From Rahnella bruchi (GTDB lineage Bacteria; Pseudomonadota; Gammaproteobacteria; Enterobacterales; Enterobacteriaceae): a stretch of 64,000 nt of DNA. Shown piece after piece: positions 1 to 9,415 of this stretch. Each line of letters begins with the position of its first letter. The stretch's first letter is position 1. A model generated the notes under the pieces. The model ran no database searches and had not been told where the DNA came from. It worked only from the letters and a program-made list of their open reading frames with translations. The stretch is from contig NZ_QZWI01000001.1 in the NCBI RefSeq assembly GCF_003614975.1, positions 310,001-374,000 of the forward strand, read 5' to 3'. A program made the position numbers and the translations under genes.

Positions 1-1467
1 GCCGAGTTCCGCCCCGCCGCGAATGTGCGCCAGTGCAAAAACAAAACCGCGATCCAGCAAACTCAGGCGGCTGCCGCTGAATGCCGGATCCATACTGCTG
101 CCATAAGAACCATAGCCGTAAACCAGCAAAGGATTTTCATTCGGCTTAAATAACTCGCGGCGATACACCAGCGATACAGGCACTTTCACGCCATCGCGCG
201 CCGTGACCCAGACGCGTTCACTGCGGTAATTTGCCGCGTCAAAATCTTTTACTTCCTGCTGTTTCAGCAGGGTACGGTCATGCGTATCGAGATCCAATTC
301 GAACAATGAGCTCGGCATGGTCATCGAAGAATAGCCATAGCGTAGCAAAGATGTCTCCGGTTCCGGATTATATGCCAGCCAGGTGGTATAGGTCGGGTCA
401 TCAAACGCCAGCGATTTTTCTTCACCGGTTTTCCAGTGGATCTGGCGCAGTTGGGTCAGCCCCTGATGTCGCTCTTCTACCACCAGCCAGTCACGGAACA
501 GACTAAAACCTTCAAGCATTACTTCAATGCGCGGCGCAATCAGCGTCTGCCAGTTAACCTCGACCCCGTCTTCACTTTTGTACAGACCGAAGTTTTTACC
601 GTCTTTATTGGAGCGAATGTAGAAGTGCCCGAGGTAATGATCGAGCGCGTATTCGTGATCTTTACGTCGTGAGAGGAAGACCTGCGGTTTGGCCTGCGGG
701 TCATCGGCATCCAGCAGTAAGATCTCTGACGTCGTGGTGCTGTCGAGGTGGATAAGGATGTATTTTTCAGACGTGGTTTTATCCAGCCCGACGTAAAAGG
801 TATCGTCTTTCTCTTCGTACACCAGTTTGTCGGTTTTAGGATCAGTACCGACCACGTGGCGATAAACCTGATACGGCAGCAACGTTTTCTTGTGTTTGCG
901 GACGTAATACAGCGTCTGAGAATCGTTCGCCCATTCGCTGCTGCCGGAGGTGTTTTTCAGCAGATCATCAGTCCAGGTTCCATCATCAAGTTTTTTGATA
1001 CGGATGTCGTACTGACGGCGCGAAAGAAAGTCTTCCGCCACGGCCATCAGCTGATTGTCAGCGCTGATATCCAGACCGCCCAGCGTGTAAAACTCGCTGT
1101 CTTTGGCGCGTTCATTGCCATCAATCAGCGTGGTCCAGTTTTCGTGTTCAGCGGCTGGCTGGCGAAGGTAAATGGCGTACTCGTTGCCCGGCTCATAGCG
1201 GGTCTGATAGCGGTAGCCGTGTTTCACGTAGGGAACGGAATGATCCTGCTGCGCAATGCGCGCCACCATTTCGCCGTACAGCGTTTCGCGCAGTGCCTGC
1301 TGTGGCTGCATCGCCTGTTCAGTAAATTCGTTTTCAGCCGTCAGATAGGCCAGAACCAGAGGATCGGTGCGGTCATCGTCACGCAGCCAGTAATAGTTAT
1401 CGACACGGTCATCACCGTGAATACTCAGAGTTTGCGGGCGTTTTTCAGCCTTTGGAGGTGTCATCAT
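1..1467 (-). CDS. ptrB: Oligopeptidase B, 3' end cut by the window edge
   Basis: Cytoplasmic serine oligopeptidase of the prolyl oligopeptidase family (S9A), cleaving small peptides after Lys or Arg. The window holds the first 489 codons; the family length is about 690, so roughly 200 C-terminal residues with the catalytic Ser-Asp-His lie beyond position 1. The visible part is the N-terminal segment ([17 protein letters not shown] near residue 20) and the beta-propeller domain, ending just at the start of the hydrolase domain ([10 protein letters not shown], then [10 protein letters not shown] at the edge). ATG codons occur at 1467 and 1464; I use the first. The neighbour is yebF, close to the E. 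coli ptrB-yebE-yebF order. The reading frame is intact over the visible part. Identity is secure from sequence; activity cannot be judged without the catalytic end. Confidence 0.93.
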   Translation of the reverse strand, partial: MMTPPKAEKRPQTLSIHGDDRVDNYYWLRDDDRTDPLVLAYLTAENEFTEQAMQPQQALRETLYGEMVARIAQQDHSVPYVKHGYRYQTRYEPGNEYAIYLRQPAAEHENWTTLIDGNERAKDSEFYTLGGLDISADNQLMAVAEDFLSRRQYDIRIKKLDDGTWTDDLLKNTSGSSEWANDSQTLYYVRKHKKTLLPYQVYRHVVGTDPKTDKLVYEEKDDTFYVGLDKTTSEKYILIHLDSTTTSEILLLDADDPQAKPQVFLSRRKDHEYALDHYLGHFYIRSNKDGKNFGLYKSEDGVEVNWQTLIAPRIEVMLEGFSLFRDWLVVEERHQGLTQLRQIHWKTGEEKSLAFDDPTYTTWLAYNPEPETSLLRYGYSSMTMPSSLFELDLDTHDRTLLKQQEVKDFDAANYRSERVWVTARDGVKVPVSLVYRRELFKPNENPLLVYGYGSYGSSMDPAFSGSRLSLLDRGFVFALAHIRGGAELG

Positions 1468-1588
1468 CTCGGGATCTCTTTGTCCTCTTTGCGGTGTAAC
1501 AAGAGTGACAGGTTTAGGCAGGGAAACCAAGGGACGTCAATGCGGGGAAATAATGCGTCCGCTAAGGAATAACGGACGCAGTCGAAAC

Positions 1589-1954
1589 TTATAACGGCGA
1601 GCTGTAGCTGATTTCGCCAATCTGGCAGTTGAGGGTCACCTGATAAGTTTTATCGGTGTGATCGCCTCGTACTTTCAGCGGGATATCCCATTTCGCGTTA
1701 GTGCCGCTGATGCTGTCTGTCACTACCCACGCGACCGGCGTGGAAGTGCCCAGCACTTTTTTATCTGCATCCCAACGCGTGATGCGGTTTTGCAGAAAAT
1801 CACGTTTTACCAGCGCAGCTACATCATCCTTAGTGGCCGTGGAACACGGTGTCACCGTTGCCGTTCTCACTTCGGGTTCATCAGCCTGTGCGACCTGGCT
1901 AAGGCTGCTGATTCCTGCAACTGCCATCACAACGCCCAAGATTATCTTTTTCAT
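1589..1954 (-). CDS. yebF: Secreted YebF-type protein
   Basis: Small exported protein (121 aa) of the YebF family, known in E. coli to be carried across the outer membrane through porins; its physiological role is unclear. Residues 1-24 form a Sec signal peptide (MKK, hydrophobic core, cleavage near VAQA-DE). The mature part keeps the family pattern VKRDFLQNRITRWDADKK, DPVAWV-like PVAWVV, and IPLKVRG, plus two cysteines (in TPCST and LNCQIG) that can form a disulfide. A clear ribosome binding site (GGAAGG) lies 6 nt before the ATG at 1954. It follows ptrB as in E. coli, without yebG nearby. Family assignment is confident; function is not. Confidence 0.88.
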   Translation of the reverse strand: MKKIILGVVMAVAGISSLSQVAQADEPEVRTATVTPCSTATKDDVAALVKRDFLQNRITRWDADKKVLGTSTPVAWVVTDSISGTNAKWDIPLKVRGDHTDKTYQVTLNCQIGEISYSSPL

Positions 1955-2133
1955 CGTTCGCCTTCCCAGTCTTTGTCATTCATTTAGTTGACCCTGCAAA
2001 AGCAGTTGACCTTGCAGAAGAATATCCCTACAGAAGACAAGGCCATCGCTTGCGTTAGATAATATAATCCTCAACAAGGCAATAACACAACATTAACAAC
2101 AAGACGTTCGATGCAAAGTGTTAAGACAAACCC

Positions 2134-3516
2134 CTAGCGTAAAATAATGGCCTTACAGTTTTTGCCTTTGATTTTCCCTTCCTGAAGGCGCTGCAATGCT
2201 TTCTTCGCGCTTTTCTGGCGGATGGCGACATAGGCATGCACCGGGAACATGTCAATTTTGCCCACTTCAGCGGCAGTCAGCCCCGCATCACCAGTCAGCG
2301 CGCCGAGAATATCGCCCGGACGGATTTTGGCTTTACGGCCACCATCGATGCACAAGGTTGCCATTTCAGGATCCAGTGCCACCGGCGCGGCGGCCAGTGC
2401 CTGAGCGGCAGGCTGCCAGATGAAACGCTGACGGGTGTAATCTTCCAGCGCAGTCACACGCGGCATTTCCTGCGGCGTCACCAGACTGACGGCTATACCG
2501 CTCGTTCCTGCACGACCGGTACGACCCACGCGGTGCACGTGAACTTCCGGGTCGAAAGACAGCTCGTAGTTGATCACCAGACCCAGCTGTTTAATATCCA
2601 GCCCGCGCGCGGCCACGTCTGTCGCCACCAGCACACGGCAACTGCCGTTGGAGAAACGCACCAGCACGCGATCACGGTCACGCTGCTCAAGGTCGCCATT
2701 CAGCGCCAGCGCGCTGATGCCTTTGGCGGTCAGAGCGTCGCATACTTCCTGACAATCACGCTTGGTGTTGCAGAACACCACACAGGAGGTCGGCTGATAC
2801 TGATACAACACAGCGGCTAACAGCGACAGGCGCTGATGCTTGTCGGCTTCGATAAAGACCTGCTGAATATCAGCGATGTCATCTTCACCTTCGATTTCCA
2901 CTTTCAGCGGCTGACGCTGGAATTTGGAACTGATGCGCTCAATGCCGTCCGGATAGGTCGCGGAGAAAAGCAGCGTCTGGCGATCCTGCGGTGTATAGCT
3001 GACCACATCCTCAATATCTTCGCTGAAACCCATGTCCAGCATGCGGTCTGCTTCATCCAGCACCAGCACTTTCAGCTCATTCAGTTTCAGCGTGCCTTTG
3101 CGCAGATGTTCCTGAATACGACCCGGCGTACCCACCACGATGTGTGGCGGATGAACCAGCGATTCGAGCTGTGGCCCAATCGCCTGACCACCACAAAGGG
3201 TCAGTATTTTGATGTTTTGGGTAAAACGCGCCAGACGGCGTAATTCTTTACTGACCTGATCGGCCAGTTCACGGGTCGGACACAGTACCAGCGCCTGAGC
3301 AACAAATTGTGAAACGGTGATGCTGTTCAGCAAACCGATACCAAAGGCGGCCGTTTTACCGCTGCCGGTTTTGGCTTTAGCGCGAACGTCCTGACCTTGC
3401 AGAATGGCAGGCAAAGAGGCTTCCTGAATCGGGGTCATTTCGGTGTAACCCAGTTCATTCAGGTTGGAAAGTTGCTCAGCGGGCAATGTCAGGGCAGAAA
3501 AAGAATGCGTGCTCAA
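2134..3516 (-). CDS. dbpA: ATP-dependent RNA helicase DbpA
   Basis: DEAD-box helicase that acts on 23S rRNA hairpin 92 during late 50S assembly. All helicase motifs are visible in order: Q motif (LGYTEMTPIQEASLP), Walker A AKTGSGKT, PTRELA, GG, TPGR, DEAD, SAT, the C-terminal RecA lobe with ARGLD and HRVGRTGR, then the DbpA-specific RNA-binding domain from about residue 385 (MATLCIDGGRKAKIRPGDILGALTGD). Length 460 aa against 457 in E. coli. The start is TTG at 3516: an in-frame TAA lies only five codons upstream and the alignment to E. coli begins here, so no ATG is available. In E. coli dbpA lies elsewhere; here it sits between yebF and purT. Confidence 0.95.
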   Translation of the reverse strand: MSTHSFSALTLPAEQLSNLNELGYTEMTPIQEASLPAILQGQDVRAKAKTGSGKTAAFGIGLLNSITVSQFVAQALVLCPTRELADQVSKELRRLARFTQNIKILTLCGGQAIGPQLESLVHPPHIVVGTPGRIQEHLRKGTLKLNELKVLVLDEADRMLDMGFSEDIEDVVSYTPQDRQTLLFSATYPDGIERISSKFQRQPLKVEIEGEDDIADIQQVFIEADKHQRLSLLAAVLYQYQPTSCVVFCNTKRDCQEVCDALTAKGISALALNGDLEQRDRDRVLVRFSNGSCRVLVATDVAARGLDIKQLGLVINYELSFDPEVHVHRVGRTGRAGTSGIAVSLVTPQEMPRVTALEDYTRQRFIWQPAAQALAAAPVALDPEMATLCIDGGRKAKIRPGDILGALTGDAGLTAAEVGKIDMFPVHAYVAIRQKSAKKALQRLQEGKIKGKNCKAIILR

Positions 3517-3689
3517 GGCGATAACTCTTTATGTGAGGCAAAAATCGGGGCAGCGGCAGGAATTCTGACGCCATGGTTTGGGTAAATGATAACAGAGACG
3601 CTCGCCGGGTGCCTTAAACGGCAGAAAACAGGCAAAAAAAATCCTGAAAAACACCTTTTTCTTCTGCGGAGAATTTTATCTGATGCTCT

Positions 3690-3705
3690 GCGCAATCGTT
3701 TTCGT
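3690..3705 (+). promoter_or_regulatory. Probable PurR operator upstream of purT
   Basis: The 16-mer GCGCAATCGTTTTCGT matches the PurR consensus (ACGCAAACGTTTTCGT) at 14 of 16 positions, with the central CG in register. It ends 71 bp before the purT start, which fits repression of a purine-synthesis gene by PurR with hypoxanthine or guanine. The match is seen directly; repression is inferred. Confidence 0.7.
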
Positions 3706-3776
3706 CGCCAATTATTTCAGATATACTGCGCGCCGAAATTCCTGTTTACACTCATCTCAGATCTGGGTACGAAGCT

Positions 3777-4955
3777 ATGTTAACCATTGGTACTGCACTG
3801 CGCACCGGCGCCACACGCGTCATGTTATTAGGCTCTGGCGAGCTGGGTAAAGAAGTGGCCATCGAATGTCAGCGTCTTGGCCTGGAAGTGATTGCCGTCG
3901 ATCGCTACGCCGATGCTCCGGCGATGCAGGTCGCCCATCGCAGCCATGTGATTAACATGCTTGACAGCGATGCGCTGAAAGCGGTTATCGAAAACGAACG
4001 CCCTGATTTTATCGTGCCTGAAATCGAAGCCATCGCCACCAGTATGCTGGTAGAGCTGGAAAAACAGGGTCACAACGTGGTGCCTTGTGCCGAAGCAACC
4101 CGCCTGACCATGAACCGCGAAGGTATCCGTCGTCTGGCCGCCGAAACACTGAAATTACCGACATCGACTTATCAGTTTGCTGACGACGAAGCGTCTTTCC
4201 GTCAGGCGGTTGATGCCATCGGTTTTCCGTGCATTATCAAACCGGTCATGAGTTCTTCCGGTAAAGGTCAGAGCCTGATCCGCGGTGCCGATCAGTTACA
4301 GACCGCATGGGATTACGCGCAGCAAGGCGGTCGTGCAGGCGGCGGGCGCGTGATTGTTGAAGGGCTGGTGAAATTTGATTTTGAAATTACGTTGCTGACC
4401 ATCAGTGCTATCGACGGCATTCACTTCTGTGCGCCAATCGGACACCGTCAGGAAGACGGCGATTACCGTGAATCCTGGCAGCCACAGCAAATGACTGAGC
4501 TTGCGTTGCAGCGTGCAAAAGACATCGCTGAGAAAGTCGTGAAAGCGCTGGGCGGTAAAGGTTTGTTTGGCGTTGAATTGTTTGTTTGCGGTGATGACGT
4601 GATCTTCAGTGAAGTGTCCCCTCGCCCGCACGACACCGGCATGGTGACGCTGATTTCTCAGGATCTGTCCGAGTTTGCGCTGCACGTCCGCGCGTTCCTT
4701 GGCCTGCCGGTGGGTCAGATCCGCCAGTTCGGTCCTTCAGCTTCTGCCGTCATTCTGCCTGAGCTTACCAGCAACAACGTGACCTTCAGCGGTCTGGAAA
4801 ATGCACTCACCGGTTTCAACCAGGTTCGCCTGTTCGGGAAGCCGGAAATCAGCGGAAAACGCCGTCTGGGCGTAGCACTGGCGATTGCAGATAATGTTGA
4901 AGATGCCGTTGAACAGGCAAAACAAGCTGCGGCTGCGGTGGTTGTGAAAGGCTAA
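3777..4955 (+). CDS. purT: Formate-dependent GAR transformylase 2
   Basis: ATP-grasp enzyme that makes N-formyl-glycinamide ribonucleotide from GAR, formate and ATP, the folate-independent route of step three in purine synthesis. 392 aa, the same as E. coli. Visible: N-terminal Rossmann-like segment with [15 protein letters not shown] (residues 17-31), the ATP-grasp core with [14 protein letters not shown] (about 152-165) and the Mg-binding end [25 protein letters not shown] (about 265-289). ATG at 3777. A PurR-like operator lies 71 bp upstream. Convergent with yoaH across a shared terminator. Confidence 0.97.
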   Translation: MLTIGTALRTGATRVMLLGSGELGKEVAIECQRLGLEVIAVDRYADAPAMQVAHRSHVINMLDSDALKAVIENERPDFIVPEIEAIATSMLVELEKQGHNVVPCAEATRLTMNREGIRRLAAETLKLPTSTYQFADDEASFRQAVDAIGFPCIIKPVMSSSGKGQSLIRGADQLQTAWDYAQQGGRAGGGRVIVEGLVKFDFEITLLTISAIDGIHFCAPIGHRQEDGDYRESWQPQQMTELALQRAKDIAEKVVKALGGKGLFGVELFVCGDDVIFSEVSPRPHDTGMVTLISQDLSEFALHVRAFLGLPVGQIRQFGPSASAVILPELTSNNVTFSGLENALTGFNQVRLFGKPEISGKRRLGVALAIADNVEDAVEQAKQAAAAVVVKG

Positions 4956-4976
4956 GCAATTCGCAACGCCGTGACG

Positions 4977-5015
4977 AAAAAAACCGGACGCCTGAAAAGG
5001 GTCCGGTTTTTTTTT
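4977..5015. terminator. Bidirectional terminator between purT and yoaH
   Basis: Hairpin with stem CCGGAC/GTCCGG (4984-4989 with 5001-5006), an A-run on the left and nine T on the right. It can therefore end transcription from purT on the plus strand and yoaH on the minus strand. Confidence 0.85.
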
Positions 5016-5039
5016 CATGACACAAACTGTCTGTCAGTA

Positions 5040-5219
5040 TTATTCGTCTTCGTCATCAAAAATGACGGTCACGCGATCGCCCTGATGCTTCGCGCGGATT
5101 TCTGCCGCAACGGTAGCGATGGCTTCGCCACTGCTCATACCGGTTTCCATTAACTGGCGGATACGATCGGCGGCCTGTTCTTGTTCCTGATGTGAAAGTG
5201 AAGGCATACCTGTCAGCAT
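5040..5219 (-). CDS. yoaH: YoaH, UPF0181 small protein
   Basis: 59-aa acidic cytoplasmic protein of the UPF0181 family, function unknown. The translation begins [20 protein letters not shown] and ends with [12 protein letters not shown]. The core [24 protein letters not shown] and the acidic tail match E. coli YoaH (SHEQQQ..., SSGQAIA..., FEDEDE). The first ATG (5219) is used; a GGGAGTTTC-type region overlaps the upstream leader. It is divergent from pabB exactly as in E. coli. Confidence 0.9.
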   Translation of the reverse strand: MLTGMPSLSHQEQEQAADRIRQLMETGMSSGEAIATVAAEIRAKHQGDRVTVIFDDEDE

Positions 5220-5409
5220 GGGAGTTTCCTGTTGTGCATTAAATGGTGCACATTTATTAGTGCAAAGAAGATAACAAAAGCCCGCGCAATGCGGGGTTGA
5301 ACAGTATACCCCTTATTAAGACAAATCGCCTGTGCTGCTTTCAGGTCATCAGATCTGTGTTAGGATCGGCCTAAAATACGTCACCGCGCCAGAGAAGCTC
5401 AAACCTGCC

Positions 5410-6783
5410 ATGCAAGCCACCCAGTCTGTTGTTTTTCATTCATTACCCTATCAGCCAGATGCCCTGACCGGACGCTTCACACCGCTTTCCGCCCTGCCAT
5501 GGGCGATGCTTTTACACTCAGGCTCAGCGCAACATCAGCACAATCGTTTCGATATTCTGGTGGCAGACCCGCTGATAACACTGACCACCCGCGGCGGGCT
5601 GACGCAGATTGAACAACATGGCGTTGAACAATGCCGCAATGATGACCCCTTCTCCCTGCTCGAAGAACAACTGGCGGTATGCGGATTGCACGCGGAAAGC
5701 TCGCCTGATTTTCCGTTTCTTGGCGGTGCACTCGGATTGTTCGGCTATGATTTAGGGCGCCGCATTGAAGAGTTGCCTCAAATCGCGGCACGCGACATTG
5801 AGCTGCCCGATATGGCTGTCGGTATTTATGACTGGGCGCTGATTGCCGATCATCATTTGCAGCGCCTGACGCTGGTCTGCCATGGGGATATTTCTGCCCG
5901 CTTGCGCTGGCTTGATGAGCATCAGCAAAACCGCTCTGTGCCAGCGTCTTTCCGGCTAGATGCGCCCTGGCAGGCAAATATGAGCCGCGCGGAATACGGA
6001 CAAAAGTTCAGGCATATTCAGGAATATATCCGCAGCGGCGACTGTTATCAGATCAATCTGGCGCAACGATTTTCAACGCACTACAGCGGTGATGAGTGGC
6101 AGGCTTTTCTGCGCCTGAATGAGGCCAACCGCGCGCCGTTCTCAGCGTTTTTGCGTCTGCCGGCAAACGCCGTGATCAGCCTCTCGCCGGAACGTTTTAT
6201 CTGGCTGAAAGAAAATCAGATCCAGACACGTCCGATTAAAGGCACCCTGCCACGCTGCGAAAATCCAGCTGAAGATGCACGACAGGCAGAACGGCTGGCG
6301 GGATCGGAGAAAGATCGCGCCGAGAACCTGATGATCGTCGATTTGCTGCGTAATGACATCGGCCGCGTTGCGGTACCCGGCAGCGTGCGCGTGCCGGAAC
6401 TGTTTGTGGTTGAGCCTTTCCCGGCGGTTCATCATCTGGTCAGCACCATCACCGCGCAGTTACCGCAAGATTGCCATCCCGCCGCCTTGTTACGCGCCTG
6501 CTTCCCCGGCGGTTCCATTACCGGCGCGCCGAAAGTGCGGGCGATGGAAATCATTGAAGAACTCGAGCCGCATCGGCGTAACGGTTATTGCGGCAGCATC
6601 GCGTATATCAGCTGTTGCGGCACCATGGACAGCAACATTACTATCCGCACATTGCTCACGGCGCAGGGAAAAATTCATTGCTGGGCGGGCGGCGGGATTG
6701 TGGCGGACAGTCAGGAACAGGCTGAATATCAGGAAACTTTTGATAAGATTGCCCGCATTCTGCCTCAGTTAGGAGAAGCATAA
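5410..6783 (+). CDS. pabB: Aminodeoxychorismate synthase component 1
   Basis: Chorismate-utilising subunit that, with PabA glutaminase, makes 4-amino-4-deoxychorismate for p-aminobenzoate and folate. From ATG 5410 it is 457 aa (E. coli 453). The N-terminal domain carries [10 protein letters not shown] and [19 protein letters not shown]; the chorismate-binding domain carries RPIKGTLPR, the Mg-binding [38 protein letters not shown] and the terminal [23 protein letters not shown] contains the family lysine that forms the covalent intermediate. A longer open frame back to 5332 exists, but its extra 26 codons have no counterpart in the family and no ribosome site. nudL follows 2 nt later, so the two genes are co-transcribed. 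Confidence 0.95.
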   Translation: MQATQSVVFHSLPYQPDALTGRFTPLSALPWAMLLHSGSAQHQHNRFDILVADPLITLTTRGGLTQIEQHGVEQCRNDDPFSLLEEQLAVCGLHAESSPDFPFLGGALGLFGYDLGRRIEELPQIAARDIELPDMAVGIYDWALIADHHLQRLTLVCHGDISARLRWLDEHQQNRSVPASFRLDAPWQANMSRAEYGQKFRHIQEYIRSGDCYQINLAQRFSTHYSGDEWQAFLRLNEANRAPFSAFLRLPANAVISLSPERFIWLKENQIQTRPIKGTLPRCENPAEDARQAERLAGSEKDRAENLMIVDLLRNDIGRVAVPGSVRVPELFVVEPFPAVHHLVSTITAQLPQDCHPAALLRACFPGGSITGAPKVRAMEIIEELEPHRRNGYCGSIAYISCCGTMDSNITIRTLLTAQGKIHCWAGGGIVADSQEQAEYQETFDKIARILPQLGEA

Positions 6784-6785
6784 TC

Positions 6786-7388
6786 GTGACATTGCTGGAA
6801 CAACACGCGCCAATTCAGACAATTTCCCCTGCGGTGGAAGATTTCATTTTGCGCTTTCAGTTGCAGCAACCACGCCAGCCCGCTCCGGCGCTGCGCGGTA
6901 CCCGTCATGCCGCCGTGCTGATCCCGATCATTTGCCGTGCGGAGCCTACGCTGTTACTGACACGACGCTCTGACCAGCTGCGTAAACACGCGGGTCAAGT
7001 CGCCTTTCCCGGTGGTGCGGCGGATGCGTCAGACGCGTCGATCATCGCCACCGCCCTGCGTGAAGCACAGGAGGAAGTCGCCATTCCGCCAGAACAGGTT
7101 TATGTATTAGGTACACTTTCGCCGCAGGACAGCAGCAGCGGTTTTCGTGTCACACCGGTAGTCGGGCTGTTGCCCGTCGACGTGCCGCTGCATCCGGCTG
7201 AAGATGAAGTCGCTGAGCTGTTTGAAATGCCGCTGCGCGAAGCCTTTGATCTGGCGCGTTATCACCCTCTGGATATTCATCGCCGGGGCATGCATCACCG
7301 CGTGTATTTGTCATGGTATCAGCAGCAATTTGTGTGGGGTCTCACCGCTGCCATCATCCGCCAGCTCGCCGGACAGGTTGAAGTCTGA
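6786..7388 (+). CDS. nudL: Nudix hydrolase NudL (CoA pyrophosphatase type)
   Basis: 200-aa Nudix enzyme of the YeaB/NudL group, predicted to cleave CoA or a related diphosphate. The Nudix box is recognisable at about residues 76-100 ([20 protein letters not shown] then EEVAI), preceded by the UPF0035 signature around [13 protein letters not shown]. It starts with GTG at 6786, two bases after the pabB stop, so translation is probably coupled. The pabB-nudL-sdaA order is the same as in E. coli. Confidence 0.9.
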   Translation: MTLLEQHAPIQTISPAVEDFILRFQLQQPRQPAPALRGTRHAAVLIPIICRAEPTLLLTRRSDQLRKHAGQVAFPGGAADASDASIIATALREAQEEVAIPPEQVYVLGTLSPQDSSSGFRVTPVVGLLPVDVPLHPAEDEVAELFEMPLREAFDLARYHPLDIHRRGMHHRVYLSWYQQQFVWGLTAAIIRQLAGQVEV

Positions 7389-7510
7389 GCTCCCTGATTA
7401 CATAGCGATCACACTTTTGCATCAAATAAGTTTATTTCATGCGAAAAATGAAACTTTTGCCCCTCAGCCCTTTTAAACTATAAGTCTATCCATAAGAACA
7501 AGAGAGCCGT

Positions 7511-7568
7511 CCATAAAGACGAGTTCCTGCTGTCGTTCATTTATGGAAGCCAGGGATCCCGTTCCCTG
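7511..7568 (+). promoter_or_regulatory. Two stem-loops in the sdaA leader
   Basis: Hairpin 1 pairs CCATAAA (7511-7517) with TTTATGG (7540-7546) and adds an inner ACGA/TCGT stem. Hairpin 2 pairs CAGGGA (7551-7556) with TCCCTG (7563-7568). The CAGGAG ribosome site of sdaA follows at 7582. No T-run follows, so these look like leader structures, not terminators. Function is unknown. Confidence 0.45.
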
Positions 7569-7595
7569 CCGCAATCTGATACAGGAGTATTCGAC

Positions 7596-8960
7596 GTGAT
7601 TAGCGTTTTCGACATGTTCAAGGTCGGGATTGGCCCTTCCAGTTCCCATACTTTGGGCCCGATGAAAGCCGGTAAACAGTTCGCTGATGACCTGCTGGAA
7701 AAGGGCATGATGCCTGCCGTTACGCGTGTCGCCGTGGACGTATTTGGTTCTTTGTCTCTGACAGGTAAAGGCCACCACACAGATATCGCCATTATTTTAG
7801 GCCTGGCCGGTAATCAGCCAGACACCGTCGACATTGACGGCATTCCGCATTTTATCCGCGACGTTGAGCAACGTGAGCGTCTGCCACTGGGCACAACCCA
7901 GCATGAAGTGGATTTCCCGCGTGATACCGGCATGGTATTCCGCGGGGAGAATTTGCCGCGCCATGAAAACGCCATGCAAATTCATGCTTTTGCTGGCGAT
8001 AAAATGATTTACAGCAAAACGTATTATTCTGTCGGCGGCGGTTTTATTGTCGATGACGAACATTTCGGTCAGCCGGTTCTCGATGAAGTCGCGGTGCCGT
8101 ACAGCTTTAATTCGGCCAGTGAAATGCTGGCGAAGTGCAAAGAGACCGGGCTGTCATTATCCGGACTGGTGATGCAGAACGAACTGGCACAGCACAGCAA
8201 GCAGGAAATCGACCAGTATTTCGAGAAAATCTGGCACACCATGCAGGCCTGTATCGATCGCGGTCTGAACACCGAAGGCGTGCTGCCTGGGCCGTTGCGG
8301 GTTCCGCGTCGAGCTTCTGCCCTGCGCCGTATGCTGGTTTCCAACGACAAACTCTCCAGTGACCCAATGAATGTGATCGACTGGGTGAACATGTTTGCGC
8401 TGGCGGTTAACGAAGAAAATGCCGCGGGCGGACGTGTTGTTACGGCACCGACCAATGGCGCATGCGGCATTGTGCCCGCAGTGCTGGCCTATTATGACCA
8501 GTTTATTCAGTCAGTCAGCCCGGACATTTACCTGCGCTATTTCCTGACGTCCGGCGCTATCGGCATTTTGTATAAAATGAACGCGTCGATTTCAGGTGCA
8601 GAAGTCGGTTGTCAGGGCGAGGTGGGCGTGGCGTGTTCGATGGCAGCCGCTGGCCTGACAGAATTACTGGGTGGCAGCCCGGAGCAAGTATGTGTCGCGG
8701 CGGAAATTGGCATGGAACACAATCTCGGTCTGACGTGTGACCCGGTGGCCGGACAGGTCCAGGTGCCGTGCATTGAGCGTAATGCTATCGCTTCCGTGAA
8801 AGCGATTAACTCAGCCCGAATGGCTTTACGCCGCACCAGCGAGCCAAGAGTTTCTCTGGATAAAGTGATCGAAACCATGTACGAGACCGGTAAAGATATG
8901 AATTCCAAATACCGAGAAACTTCCCGTGGTGGTTTGGCTATTAAGGTTCAGTGCGACTGA
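7596..8960 (+). CDS. sdaA: L-serine dehydratase 1
   Basis: Iron-sulfur enzyme deaminating L-serine to pyruvate and ammonia. 454 aa, identical in length to E. coli SdaA. The N-terminal beta domain starts ISVFDMFKVGIGPSSSHTLGP; the catalytic alpha domain contains APTNGACGIVPAVL, and the 4Fe-4S ligand cysteines are in GACG, CDPVAGQVQVPC. GTG start at 7596 with CAGGAG 9 nt upstream. It is preceded by a 200-bp gap holding two leader hairpins. The next gene, pdeD, is 455 bp away and independent. Confidence 0.96.
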   Translation: MISVFDMFKVGIGPSSSHTLGPMKAGKQFADDLLEKGMMPAVTRVAVDVFGSLSLTGKGHHTDIAIILGLAGNQPDTVDIDGIPHFIRDVEQRERLPLGTTQHEVDFPRDTGMVFRGENLPRHENAMQIHAFAGDKMIYSKTYYSVGGGFIVDDEHFGQPVLDEVAVPYSFNSASEMLAKCKETGLSLSGLVMQNELAQHSKQEIDQYFEKIWHTMQACIDRGLNTEGVLPGPLRVPRRASALRRMLVSNDKLSSDPMNVIDWVNMFALAVNEENAAGGRVVTAPTNGACGIVPAVLAYYDQFIQSVSPDIYLRYFLTSGAIGILYKMNASISGAEVGCQGEVGVACSMAAAGLTELLGGSPEQVCVAAEIGMEHNLGLTCDPVAGQVQVPCIERNAIASVKAINSARMALRRTSEPRVSLDKVIETMYETGKDMNSKYRETSRGGLAIKVQCD

Positions 8961-9121
8961 CTCTGATGTCGTTGAACGGGTCTTTTCTGCGGTTCTTCTG
9001 CTGAAGCATTTTCAGCCGCTTTGCCGCAGGAAATACCATCCAGATGAGAGCAGGCAGCAATAAAACCTTCATTAACGACAACCTGTTGTATTATCAATAT
9101 ATATTGGAAGTGTCACTTGCA

Positions 9122-9352
9122 TTATGCCCTGCAGGTACGGCATGCTGTTTTCCGCCTGATTTTCCCGATCAGTGAGCCTCTCAATACAGAAAAATACATG
9201 CCGGGATACACAGGAAAAATATAAGTGACAACGTCACCCATGTTGATTTTCTTTTGTTTTAACTCAGAAAATGCGTGTTTTTCCCTCAACTCAGGCAGAG
9301 CATCCGGCAATTTACAGCTACTATCAATTAAAACGCACTGGCTGTGATGCAT
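9122..9352 (-). CDS. Possible small protein divergent from pdeD (unrecognised)
   Basis: A 76-codon frame starting at ATG 9352, preceded by AAAGG with 7-nt spacing, inside the 455-bp sdaA-pdeD gap. The product (MHHSQCVLIDSSCKLPDALP...) has five cysteines, a hydrophobic centre (VVTYIFPVYPGMYFSVL) and a basic end (GKIRRKTACRTCRA). I do not recognise a family, and E. coli has nothing comparable here. The ribosome site and intergenic position support it; lack of a known homologue and the short length argue against it. Confidence 0.3.
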   Translation of the reverse strand: MHHSQCVLIDSSCKLPDALPELREKHAFSELKQKKINMGDVVTYIFPVYPGMYFSVLRGSLIGKIRRKTACRTCRA

Positions 9353-9415
9353 CGGTAAACCTTTAAAATAATTATTTTGAGCCTGCAATTAACACGGGAT
9401 AAAAGGATTAGAACG

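Noticed and set aside
748-1572. 274-codon plus-strand frame
   Set aside because: It lies antisense to intact ptrB, which has clear family motifs; the frame has no family features and no ribosome site.
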